Source: Capillidium heterosporum (lineage: Eukaryota > Entomophthoromycota > Entomophthoromycetes > Entomophthorales > Capillidiaceae). Taken from it: 64,000 nt of DNA. The stretch lies in NCBI GenBank assembly GCA_016630905.1, contig WBMQ01000002.1:2604001-2668000 (forward strand). The letters run 5' to 3'. Shown one piece after another: positions 45,593 through 55,444 of this stretch. The notes under the pieces are model-generated. The model was not told the origin of the DNA. It saw nothing but the letters and a program-made list of their open reading frames with translations, and did not search any database. How positions within the stretch are numbered: position 1 is the stretch's first letter; every line of letters begins with the position of its first letter. The translations under genes and the position numbers were made by a program.

Positions 45593-46404
45593 ATGGATTA
45601 CCTTACGGACAAGTTACTACCACCGACCAAAACCTTAAGTTTGATCTTGGACGACAGCTTGATAACGACTGGAGACTTCATCTACTACAAATTAATAAAG
45701 GATCTGCTTTTGGATAACAATAGCAATGACAACATCGTGTTTTTAAGTTTAACTACGACGCAGTATCAATTTAGTACCATCTTGAAGAAATTGGTAAGTT
45801 TGCTTTCATTTACCTCTTTTATTTATTTATTTTTCTTTAAACTTTAGGGTGTTGTAGTTACACAGCACCAGTCTAAGTTGAAGTTTATAGATTTGGGCGA
45901 GCTACTCGAACAGCCTACCAACTTTTTGAAGCAGCTAGTTGACATTATAACCAACTTACCTCTCAACACTACTTTGATTATAGATAACTTTACCGTAATA
46001 CCTCTTTTTCACTTTAACTTGAGGCAGGTGGCTAAGTTAATAAGCTTCATCAAATTTCAGACTACAAAGAATAGTTTGCGTACTTTCATCCTTGCCAACA
46101 GTGATCAAAATTATCAACAGGACGATACTATTGACCCTACATTGAAGTACCTTATGTTGAGTAGTGACTTAGCTTTTAAAGTGGAGAGCTTGAAGACAGG
46201 TATATCTAAAGATGTCAACGGTCAGGTAAACTAGTTTTATTTTCCCAGGTATTTATTTTTATATGTACTTGTACGTTTTAGGTAACGGTAGTAAGTAGTA
46301 AGGGTAAGGTTCAAGGTAGAGATAAGAATGTCACTTTGCACTATCAACTCAAAGAGAATGTCATCAAATTCTTTCCCATCGGTACTGCTGCTTCAATACT
46401 TTAA
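45593..46404 (+). CDS. ELP6: Elongator complex subunit Elp6
   Basis: Three exons (45593–45793, 45848–46225, 46282–46404; introns 54 and 56 nt) give 233 aa. Elp4–Elp5–Elp6 form the hexameric RecA-like ring of Elongator, which modifies wobble uridines of tRNAs. The sequence has the Elp6 layout: SLILDDSLITTGDFIYYKLI at the start, a hydrophobic strand TTLIIDNFTVIPLF in the Walker-B position, and a C-terminal VNGQVTVVSSKGKVQG then LHYQLKENVIKFFPIGTA. As in other Elp6 proteins there is no Walker A motif. The length fits the family. Elp5 is the alternative but fits less well. Confidence 0.8.
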
Positions 46405-47328
46405 AATATAGAAGTAGGCTTTTGTAATAAACTATGTAGATGTGTTGACAGCAGTAGTAATAGGTATGTGTACTTGCCATACGAGCTAAATATTATAATC
46501 CTGTAAATTATACTATTACTTTTATTTTATGTCAATTTAGCTCTCCAGCTAAATCGTATATAGAACATCGGGTTATTTTTCATAGGTAGCCTATATTTGG
46601 ACTATTACCCGACAATGTGCTTCGGGTTACGTATTTTTATATTTCACCTGTCCTTTTCTCACATTTTAAATTGCTATCCACCCAGTTTCCGTTATCCTGA
46701 ATTGCTGCCAGTTTGTTTAATTTACTTGGGATTGATTTTCTGTTATGGATATAGTCTTTGTTCATCTTGGATTGCAAATCCTCCAATTGATACTTTACAG
46801 ATTAATTAAGACCTAGCTTTGGTGGTAGATTACTGCAACTAGGACGTGTGTCCTATCTTTTCGTTAGAAAAGGATCCACTTACATGCCATCAAGTTATGA
46901 CTTTTTCCAGAGCTACGATATATGTATCAAAATTCTTTCCCAGAAAGAAGAGATTTTTGGATTTGGGTCTTTGTTTTCAGATCTTTAGATTTCCGGGATC
47001 GCAGATTTAAGTTGGATTAGTTTAATTAAATATTCTAAAAGCTTCTCAGCAAACAACTTTGTAGAAAGTGTTTTAAATATTTTAGTGGTTGCAAAGAAAT
47101 CACTGCGTCTATATTAGCCAGTTCATAGCACGATAAACATGATACATCCCATGTCCAAAGACTCATTAAGCTCAGTCGAATTCACTCGACTGAAAGTCTA
47201 AGCCAGTGGCCAGGAACTCGATGAGGTCAACCAGCTAACATATAGTATATGAAGTTTGTAGTCATATGGCCATTAATATAAAATATAATACTTTTATCTA
47301 TTCAAAATTAAACCGATATAAGTAAATA
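46405..47328. other. Intergenic
   Basis: Contains one 70-codon open frame (46597–46809) without an ATG start near its beginning, hydrophobic and unrecognised. Not called. Confidence 0.45.
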
Positions 47329-47376
47329 ATATAAATAGCCACTTCAAGAAGAGAAATACCTAATAGCGAATTGGAA

Positions 47377-47448
47377 TCTCGGGTAGTATAGTGGTGAGTA
47401 TCCCCGCCTGTCACGCGGGAGACCGGGGTTCAATTCCCCGCTCGAGAG
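47377..47448 (+). tRNA. tRNA-Asp (GTC)
   Basis: 72 nt, identical to the copy at 10186. It is the left arm of the perfect inverted repeat and is followed by a TTTCTTTTT terminator. Confidence 0.95.
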
Positions 47449-47793
47449 TTTCTTTTTATCTTTTACCTTGCAATGCTGTCTTTAATGTAAAGATAAAACC
47501 CGTTTTTGTTATCCCAATACATCTTCAAATAATTAGATATATAGAGAAAGGTAGCATGTACACATATAAAGCTTAGCACAATTAGCGTATTTTTGAGCAG
47601 AAGCATATGAAGAATTAGATCAACTTCTACATTATACTATAGATATCATAAATAAACTACCATTTATAGTACATTTATCATGTAAATATATAAGGTATTG
47701 CATAGCTAATATATATTTTGAAGCAGCCAAGCAAAACATTAGGGTCTTCAAAGAGCTTGACGATAAAAATCGATGTAAAAAGATAAAAAGAAA

Positions 47794-47865
47794 CTCTCGA
47801 GCGGGGAATTGAACCCCGGTCTCCCGCGTGACAGGCGGGGATACTCACCACTATACTACCCGAGA
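47794..47865 (-). tRNA. tRNA-Asp (GTC)
   Basis: 72 nt, identical to the copy at 10186, convergent with the 47377 copy. It is the right arm of the perfect inverted repeat. Confidence 0.95.
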
Positions 47866-47913
47866 TTCCAATTCGCTATTAGGTATTTCTCTTCTTGAAG
47901 TGGCTATTTATAT

Positions 47914-48260
47914 TCTATTACTATTTCTTAAAAATATTCAAATTTAGCATCTACTTTTAAATATTTGTACCTTTAGTACGTGGTACTTTGTTGATTGAAA
48001 TATATATTTATTTGATATTTGAATTTATTGAAAGACGGTAGCTGTAAGCTTTAATATAGGTCGTTACTACTAGCACTTGGTCGATATAGTTGAACTTTCG
48101 TATACCTTCTGTACAGTTTATATCAAATACTATAGTTTGTGCAATCTTTAAATTACCTAATAAACCATATTTATTGAAAATAATACTTATATTCGTATCA
48201 ACAAAATATGTCTATATAAAACCCAAGTTTACAAAACAAAATTAAAATTTTATTGTAGCT
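47914..48260. other. Intergenic
   Basis: AT-rich spacer between the tRNA repeat and the 3' end of the first tyrosinase gene. Confidence 0.5.
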
Positions 48261-49805
48261 TCATCCCCTCCCACACTTCTCTTGCCTCTCCAACTTGGGG
48301 AACTGATCCGAATTGATTAGCGCACTTTGAGCCACATATCCATTCCTATTGAGCGCATCGACAAGCAAAGCGTTCCGCCGCTCTAGAGCTCTTACTTTAG
48401 TTACGTTGTACCCCATCATGTTACAGAACTTCTCGGGCAGGGGTAACGGTACTCTCAACTTGTACAGATCGGTACGGTCGTAAGTGCTGGGTGCCAAGAT
48501 ATTTTCCATGATGTAGCCCAAGTCATATTCTTCGTGGTCCTCATCACCGTCACATTCCACCTCATAATAGGGGTTGATTTTAATGGAAGTGATGTTGAAG
48601 TCGATACTGGGCTGGTAGGAACGACGCTTGCGGGCGTTGATAGTGCTGGTAGTCGATTTAGCTTTGGGCTTTTCAGCAACCTTTGCCTTATCCTTTTCAC
48701 TGGGCTTAGGCTTGGGTTTCTCCTTGGTATTTGCAGTAGGTTTACGATCGTCAACATCTTCTTCGTCGTCGCTCATATCTCTACTGTTCCTATTAGTTTT
48801 ACCATCTTTACTGTCTTTGTTAGATCTGATGTCCTTTCTATCATTTCTACTATCCCTATTGACACTACTGCGATCTCTATCAACACTTTCCCTTTCATCA
48901 TCTTCATCTCTACTATTCCAACTGAAATGGCTCTGTTCGTAGGTGTAGCATAACGACTGCTCTGGTTCTAAAACGTCCCGGACTTGAACGTCGAATGGTT
49001 GGAAGGTATCGTCTAGAGACCTGATGTTGTGATCAAAGGTGTAGGTCTTTGCCAAACGTGGGTGGCGACGCTGCCAGTCGTACCAAAGTTTGTCAACGAA
49101 AGCATGATGTGAAAAGAATAGTGGATCATTGGGCGAAGTATGGCTGGCGAAATCGGAAGAGATGAAGTTATGGATGATGGCGTGGGCTCCAAATTCCAAC
49201 CCTTGCCAGAACTTGGAGAAGGAATCCTCGTTCAATGTGCTGCGATCCAATACTTCGTAGCTGACCAGGGAGGTAGCTTTACCATCTCGTTGCTTGACGT
49301 TCCTACGTAAACAGTGGACGTTGGGGTTGTTGTTGCCATCGTACAGCACCCTAAACCTCTGGAAGGCTCCTGAAGTTATACATTCACCTTGGTTAGGGTT
49401 GCCGTCGTAACCGAATCGATCTCGAGATAAGGCGGGATCTGATTCAGGACTTTGGGAGTAGTAGCTCCAATCCCAGTAGGGGATTGTAATGGTGGGATCT
49501 ATCTTACGTAGTTCCAACTCGACATATCGTAAGTAAGCTCGGTGCCAGCCTAAAAAGGTCGCTGACGAATGTACAGTCTCATAGACTTGGCCGTGTAGGC
49601 GAGCTATGTAGTCCCATTTGGTTGGTCTAGGTCCCGAGTTCAACTGGTTTATGGCATCAACGTACTTGCGCCACTGTGAATCATTTAGGTCGTATATACT
49701 GGGCCGAGGTAAGGTTGGGTAGTCGCATTGGTAAGGTCGGAAATTGAAGTTCTGGGACGCCACCAGCTTTACTACGAAACATATAATTATCAGTAAGTAG
49801 GACAT
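48261..49805 (-). CDS. Secreted tyrosinase (type-3 copper oxidase), long form
   Basis: A single-exon gene of 514 aa. Tyrosinases oxidise phenols to quinones, for example in melanin formation. A signal peptide covers about residues 1–17. The CuA ligands are His71, His79 and His88 (RLHGQVY, VHS, GWHRAYL), followed by IPYWDWSYYS. The CuB ligands are His208, His212 and a His at 233/234 (GAHAIIHN, SHHAFVDKLW), followed by WQRRHP. A C-terminal region with YDLGYIMENILAP and a Cys-containing end is shared with the paralogue at 53107 and may act as an active-site lid. Between them, at about residues 300–400, lies a highly charged, repetitive insert (RDRSSVN, DRKDIRSN, KPKPKPSEK) that the paralogue lacks. 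KRR within ARKRRSYQ is a possible Kex2-type cleavage site. Confidence 0.93.
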   Translation of the reverse strand: MSYLLIIICFVVKLVASQNFNFRPYQCDYPTLPRPSIYDLNDSQWRKYVDAINQLNSGPRPTKWDYIARLHGQVYETVHSSATFLGWHRAYLRYVELELRKIDPTITIPYWDWSYYSQSPESDPALSRDRFGYDGNPNQGECITSGAFQRFRVLYDGNNNPNVHCLRRNVKQRDGKATSLVSYEVLDRSTLNEDSFSKFWQGLEFGAHAIIHNFISSDFASHTSPNDPLFFSHHAFVDKLWYDWQRRHPRLAKTYTFDHNIRSLDDTFQPFDVQVRDVLEPEQSLCYTYEQSHFSWNSRDEDDERESVDRDRSSVNRDSRNDRKDIRSNKDSKDGKTNRNSRDMSDDEEDVDDRKPTANTKEKPKPKPSEKDKAKVAEKPKAKSTTSTINARKRRSYQPSIDFNITSIKINPYYEVECDGDEDHEEYDLGYIMENILAPSTYDRTDLYKLRVPLPLPEKFCNMMGYNVTKVRALERRNALLVDALNRNGYVAQSALINSDQFPKLERQEKCGRG

Positions 49806-50885
49806 TTATTAATTAAGTAATGAAAAGTATGTATATGGTTGAGGACTTACATGGAGTATATATACGTGTTTACTAGTTTTTCGATTTGGGTATTTAAAAT
49901 TCAGGAGCTAAGAAATAACAGACCATGAAAACTTTGGAAAAGGGTTAGCTAAAAACTGAAGGTGATAATGATCATTGAAGTCGAATTCGGCTACTATTTC
50001 AAACTTAGGTTGAACCTATTTTTAACTAGGAAGGTATGTGGGGAAGGGCCAAACTGTCTTCCATTGATTTGAAATAAAAAGTTGGAAAGGTAAAGCTTTT
50101 TAGAAGACTAACTGACACATTTTGCAGCAAAATATACTTTACATCTAACTTGCACTGATACTTTACTTCCTACTTAGCCCTTCAGGTCCTAGGTCGATGT
50201 AAGCTCGTTAGCCAACCACCAATATTAAATTACATATTTCCAATTTGGAAGGCCATTTAGCTTCATCGTGTAGCTTGAATAAAATATTTAATAAATATGA
50301 GACGCATATCTAATATGTCTGTAAAATGTCAAAAAGTTGTACGCATACTAATAGAATAATTTTTATACTATAATACTGAACTATCGAAATAAGCATCAAA
50401 AACTGTATCCTGATAACAATGTTGAATCTTCCTTCTAAACATAAAATTGAGTAATAAGTACTTAGGTTTCCTCCCTAAAACAAATATATGATGAATAGCA
50501 CCTATTATAGTTTATCTGAGTAGGATTAGGTTGTTAGCTTCGATCTTGAATTATAATCTACAGCACTATATATACATTAATAGGTAGCTTCCTCTTCTCT
50601 ATTATATTAGTACACTATCAAATTTCCTGTATCTCCACCAGTTCATATCACTATAAAGTTCAACATTCACTTTTGTAGTTGAAGGAAGGTATACAAATAT
50701 ACATCTGAAATCAAATGCCATTCTTTATCTATTGCTCAGACGTACCTGTTTGGATCTAACTCGTTTATAATACAACATTATCAATCGATATAAGTCTAAT
50801 TTCAAAACCATTGTAAATTCTATCCTACCCATCTGTCGTTACCACATGAGTAACAAAAATATAAAAGTAGGATGCAAAAAGGCAA
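49806..50885. other. Intergenic
   Basis: Upstream region of the tyrosinase gene. No other gene recognised. Confidence 0.5.
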
Positions 50886-50957
50886 GCCTTGTACGGGGCT
50901 CGAACCCGTGACCCTGAGATTAAAAGTCTCATGCTCTACCGACTGAGCTAACAAGGC
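50885..50957 (-). tRNA. tRNA-Lys (TTT)
   Basis: A 72-nt cloverleaf plus a discriminator that reads T. The acceptor is GCCTTGT/ACAAGGC, the D-arm is TAGCTCAGTCGGTAGAGC, the anticodon loop is CTTTTAA, and the T-arm is ACGGGTTCGAGCCCCGT. No intron. The gene body is identical to the copy at 54638. Confidence 0.95.
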
Positions 50958-53106
50958 TTAGATTGTTGTCTTATATTTGATAGGAACCTAAAGTAAGGTA
51001 CTTACATTTACAATTTACTTTCTAAAAGTTCCGTAAAGGTGTGTTAATAATCAAAAAGTTTCTTTAGCTAACTGTTACTTTTGAATTCGATTAACACGAT
51101 ACTATATATAGCTTTAAAATGTGTAATAAGATTAGAAGTTTCTTTAGCCCAACATTTCTAACATTAACCATTATTTGTTAAATTAGGCTCAATTTTTATT
51201 ATATTATCATTGATCTTTGTTATAGCTAGCTCGATATGTACTTGTAGCAACGATTCAAATGAAATCTTAAGCCTTGTATATAGAATCGTATCAAGTAATT
51301 TGAATCAAAAGGCTTTATTATTCCAATACATCTGATCTATTACCAGAGTAACTAGGTAAACATTTTTATTGCTGTACTTATTATATTGAAAGTGATAGGC
51401 CCTAATTAAAAGGCATTAGGTCCTTAGTCCGATTTTGTGGATTGAAGCATACTTATATGCTGCTATCATCTGAGTATCTATTTGTATAATCTACTTAGTT
51501 CATTAGGAGTATCCAGTTAAAAGCCTCGAACTCGATACTTATTTGTGCTATCAACTTGGGAGTGACCCATCCATTTCCATCTGTAAAAACTTTTGAATAG
51601 TACGACTTGTATATCCTTATTCTTTCATCCGAAGCTCCATAATAGTACTTTTAGTTCTCCCCTTCAGATAGCGCTATAAGATAAATTTGGGCAGACATGG
51701 TTAAAAAGCTAAGCTAGATGCCACTACAAACCTTTACACTCAATATAAATTCTATAAAAGCTATATTTGTATTTGGTTCTAAAGCTTTCTAGTTCGCATG
51801 TAAAAGATATGGTTAATATATTGTCGGAGAAATATAATTTTACAATATATGTTTTGCTATTTATAACTACATGGCTGCAGGCTTCTAATACATAAAGGTA
51901 TATTATTTATAAATCTAAAATCTATTAAGGTCATCATACTAACGTATGTTGTCCAGCCTTACAATTAGGATGTCAAGCAGACCACATAGGACCCTTTCAA
52001 ATTTCAGTCAGTGCTACTACCAATTGTAGTGCGGTGTGTATATGGCCAACATTTATCCAACCATTCCGAAACTCAGCCTCAGGTACTCAAACTTGGGCTA
52101 TTTACCGGGAAATACAACCAAATATATGAATTGAAAATTTAATTTAGTGCAAGTACCTCGTCACGTCGTACATTGCATTGCATAAAGGCGGTCACTCATA
52201 CTTGGTAATTTTGCTAGTTCTAATAGCGTAGTGTAGAAACCATAAAGTATGGAAGAATTTGCAGCTGCCTTTTTTACTTCCAACACGAGCTCCAATAAAT
52301 AGCTTGCAGGTTGTAATTGCCTAGAACTTTCCAGGTAAGCGTAAGAACATCTCTGCAAGATAGGTATAGAAGCCGTTGAAAGGGCTTGCATACATAAAGT
52401 AAAGCATACACCTATATTTATGTATTTGTGCTTTAGGCTATTGATGCCACATATTTTTAGGATCTTCAAAGGTGCCAACTCATAAAACCTTTCCTTTCCA
52501 AATTTTTACTTGGCAAAATAATTACCGAAAAGCTGATTGGCAATAGATTAGTTGGAATTGCAACTTTGAGGTTAATTTGCTTTGAGTTCATTAAGCTATT
52601 TAAACTCGGATCCAATTATTGGCGCAAATAGGAGCCTAAATTGATTAATCGTCCAAAATAAGCTATTGGAAGATTTAGAGTAATCATACTAACCCACTCA
52701 TTTTACTACTACTTAGCAGCCATTGGCTACATCAAGTACTCCAATACAATCCCTAAACTTGCCAAAAGGAACCAATCTATCCGTACAACTTGATTTAAAC
52801 GGTAGTAAACTCATAAATCCTTGAAAAATGTAGTAATGGTGCTTGGATCACAAATTTTTCAATATAACTTAATACTCTTACACCTCTTCATTTATTAATA
52901 ACTTAATCTACCCACAAGTATAGGGGGAACTGAAAGTATAAATATATGTAAGATGCCACAAGTCCTTTCTAAAATTTATGTTTTTGTAGTTTAGTTCCCA
53001 CCACGAACTCAACAACCTTATCAACCCAAAATTAATTAAACGAAAACTAATCCCCTTCAAAAATACCAACATTTCATAATTAATAAACCTTAGTGTCTAT
53101 TCAACG
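50958..53106. other. Intergenic between divergent tyrosinases
   Basis: About 2.1 kb, AT-rich. A 76-codon minus-strand ORF is listed separately; otherwise nothing was recognised. Confidence 0.45.
52161..52391 (-). CDS. Small unrecognised ORF (76 aa)
   Basis: From an ATG at 52391 the frame reads MQALSTASIPILQRCSYAYL... and ends without recognised domains. It is amphipathic and Leu-rich in the middle. Its codon composition resembles real genes slightly more than its surroundings, but there is no family or context support. Low confidence. Confidence 0.2.
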   Translation of the reverse strand: MQALSTASIPILQRCSYAYLESSRQLQPASYLLELVLEVKKAAANSSILYGFYTTLLELAKLPSMSDRLYAMQCTT

Positions 53107-54381
53107 ATGTACATAAACCTCCTCCTCGTCGTCCAAAGCTTGGGTCTAGTAGTATCCCAATTCTACAGCGAACCTACCGACTACTCCTGTTCCAACTCGG
53201 TACGGCAACGACCTAACATCCACACGCTGTCCGACTCGCAGTGGTCAGCCTACGTCAATAGTATTGAGAAGTTGAACTCTGGGCAGCGACCTACCAAGTG
53301 GGATCAGCTCTCTAAGTTGCACGCCGACATCTACGCCACCATCCACTCCAAAGCTAGCTTCCTGGCTTGGCACCGAGCCTTCTTGTACGTCTTGGAACAG
53401 GAGTTACAAAAGATCGACCGCAACGTCATGATCCCCTACTGGGATTGGACTATCCACTCCCAAGCTCCTGAGAACGACCCCGTTTTTTCGTCAAGAAGGT
53501 TCGGTGGTAACGGTCAGAACGGTACCCAAGTTATAAATGACGGTGCCTTTGCCAAGATGGAAGTCTACTACGATGGCCAAAGCAACAACGCCAGCCCCAA
53601 GCCCCACATCGTGCGCCGTAAGTTCGACATGCAGGGTGGAGCCATGAACTCTTGGCTATCCCCAGACGTCATCAACGGACAGATCTTGGAATCCCCCAAC
53701 TTCGAACGATTATGGAAGCAGATTGAGGCTGGGCCTCACGGGGTCATCCACAACTCCATCGGTGCCGATTTTAGTGGTCATTCCAGCCCTTCAGATCCCT
53801 TATTCTTTTCGCACCACGCCTTTGTCGACAAGCTTTGGGACACTTGGACCAAGCGCTACCCTGAACGTAAAGGTCAGTACTCTATTGATGATAGTATCAG
53901 CTTTGACAGAGATATTTCGCCCTTCCGCGTCAGCTTGAACTTCACTTTGGAGACTACCAACTTGTGTTACACCTACCCTGAAGATCATTTCCCGTGGACT
54001 CCTAACGCCAAGTTACAGAAGCGTGATTATGCCATCCAGAAACCTTCCACTTACACTACTAAAGTCGACAGTTATGAAGAGGTCGATTGTGATAGCGACA
54101 ATGAACATTCAACTTACGACTTGGAATACATTATGAACGGTGTACAAGCTCCTGACGCTTTCGACCGTACCAACTTGTACAAGTTACGTGTACCAAGACC
54201 CATGCCTCAAGAGTTCTTGGAACGTATGCGCTACGATGTCAAGGAAGTAAGGGAGATCGAAAGAAGCTTTGCGTTGTACGTTGATAAGCTCAATAGGGAT
54301 CCTAACTTTGTATCGGAAGCCGCATTGATCAACAAGGATAAGTTTGCTAAGTTAAGACCTAGGACTTGCAAGAGGAACTAA
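53107..54381 (+). CDS. Secreted tyrosinase (type-3 copper oxidase), short form
   Basis: A single-exon gene of 424 aa, paralogous to the gene at 48261. A signal peptide covers about residues 1–18. The CuA ligands are His72, His80 and His89 (KLHADIY, IHSKASF, AWHRAFL), with IPYWDWTIHS after them. The CuB ligands are His211, His215 and the HH at 236/237 (GPHGVIHN, SHHAFVDKLW). The C-terminal block YDLEYIMNGVQAP and a final Cys are shared with the paralogue, but the charged insert is missing and replaced by a short KLQKRDYAIQ linker with a dibasic site. Many codons end in C, unlike neighbouring genes, which suggests strong expression. Upstream CA-rich sequence ends directly at the ATG. Confidence 0.94.
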   Translation: MYINLLLVVQSLGLVVSQFYSEPTDYSCSNSVRQRPNIHTLSDSQWSAYVNSIEKLNSGQRPTKWDQLSKLHADIYATIHSKASFLAWHRAFLYVLEQELQKIDRNVMIPYWDWTIHSQAPENDPVFSSRRFGGNGQNGTQVINDGAFAKMEVYYDGQSNNASPKPHIVRRKFDMQGGAMNSWLSPDVINGQILESPNFERLWKQIEAGPHGVIHNSIGADFSGHSSPSDPLFFSHHAFVDKLWDTWTKRYPERKGQYSIDDSISFDRDISPFRVSLNFTLETTNLCYTYPEDHFPWTPNAKLQKRDYAIQKPSTYTTKVDSYEEVDCDSDNEHSTYDLEYIMNGVQAPDAFDRTNLYKLRVPRPMPQEFLERMRYDVKEVREIERSFALYVDKLNRDPNFVSEAALINKDKFAKLRPRTCKRN

Positions 54382-54637
54382 TAAATATTTGTACCTTCAA
54401 TATAGAGTTTGTTTGCTGCTTTTATATTTTTGTACTTTTTATTTACTGTGGAAGATGTTGATAATAGTTTAATTTCGTATAAATTGTAAATCTTATAAGC
54501 TCGACATTCCAGTTTTATTGCCTAACACCACGTTAAAATTTCAAATATATCAAATAAATTGACATGGATAGTAAAAGTTCCAAGTGCTAAGTAGGTACTA
54601 TCCGGAGAGATGCAATCCGATGCAGAGATACAGCCAT

Positions 54638-54710
54638 GCCTTGTTAGCTCAGTCGGTAGAGCATGAGACTTTTAATCTCAGGGTCACGGGTTCGAGCCCC
54701 GTACAAGGCT
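54638..54710 (+). tRNA. tRNA-Lys (TTT)
   Basis: Same 72-nt gene body and T discriminator as the copy at 50885, on the opposite strand and about 260 nt downstream of the short tyrosinase. The flanks differ. Confidence 0.95.
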
Positions 54711-55370
54711 ATACCAGTATATTTTTAGTCCACTGTCGTGCCAAAGTGGTAGGTTTAGTGTTCCATTTTTCATGAACATTTTTAATTTATGAATGAAGAG
54801 GCGGTAGAAATACTTCAAGAAAGGAAGATTTTTACATCCCAATTAGTAGCACTACAATATAAAATTTAGTATGGACTGTGATTCAGGTAGTTTGAATACC
54901 TAGCTTCTTTGAGCTACAACAATACATATTGATGGAGGTGCTTGAAAATTTTATACTGGTGTTGATGTCTTAACATAGTGACACCTTTTATCGCCAACAA
55001 GTAGGTAGGAAATTTACAATAGGTAGTTTTGGCATTTACTATATATAAGTATAATCTTATTAAATGTAGTTAGATTCTATAGCATCGCCCAGCTTAGTAG
55101 TATAATCTTCATTGACTTTTTCAAACTTTGCATGGATTGTTAACGACAGCTTTGAAAACTACTTTATTCTATAAGCTTCATCGTTATGAACAATTTAACA
55201 TTACATATATCCCTTGAATATATAGTATAAATATCATATTTAACTTACACAAGTCGATATACCAATATTATATATATAATCTTGTGGTTTAATTACAGAT
55301 CAACAGCGGATTAGTGGCATAAGTACTAGCTCTAGTTTAGCAACCAACCGATCCAGTCGGGCGGTTGGAG
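54711..55370. other. Intergenic
   Basis: AT-rich spacer. A GC-richer patch at 55337–55370 directly precedes the tRNA-Thr-like gene. Confidence 0.5.
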
Positions 55371-55444
55371 GCCTCGTTAGCTCAGTCAGGTAGAGCATAT
55401 TTCTAGTAAAAATAAGGACACAGGTTCAACTCCTGTATGTGGCT
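55371..55444 (+). tRNA. tRNA-Thr-like gene (AGT), possibly degenerate
   Basis: It folds as a cloverleaf: acceptor GCCTCGT/ATGTGGC with a T–T mismatch at the fourth pair and a G·U at the sixth, D-arm GCTCAGTCAGGTAGAGC, anticodon stem TATTT/AAATA with loop CTAGTAA (anticodon AGT, Thr), and T-arm ACAGG/CCTGT. A T-run terminator follows. The 5' half is nearly the same as the tRNA-Lys genes here (GCCTYGTTAGCTCAGTC). It could be a functional tRNA-Thr, a remodelled tRNA-Lys or a pseudogene. Confidence 0.65.

Larger units (their letters stand above)
47329..47913. repeat. Inverted repeat: two 136-bp identical arms around tRNA-Asp genes
   Basis: Arms 47329–47464 and 47778–47913 are exact reverse complements. 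Each is made of 48 nt of 5' flank, the 72-nt tRNA-Asp gene and 16 nt of terminator region. The 313-nt centre is unique and AT-rich. Similarity fades just outside the arms. This looks like a recent inverted duplication of the tRNA unit and could fold into a cruciform. Confidence 0.9.

Noticed and set aside
46597-46809. 70-codon hydrophobic frame
   Set aside because: Starts only at TTG, no ATG near the beginning, no recognised family.
48534-48953. Long plus-strand open frames opposite the tyrosinase charged insert
   Set aside because: Low-complexity antisense shadow of the Asp/Arg/Ser-rich repeat region of the tyrosinase gene.
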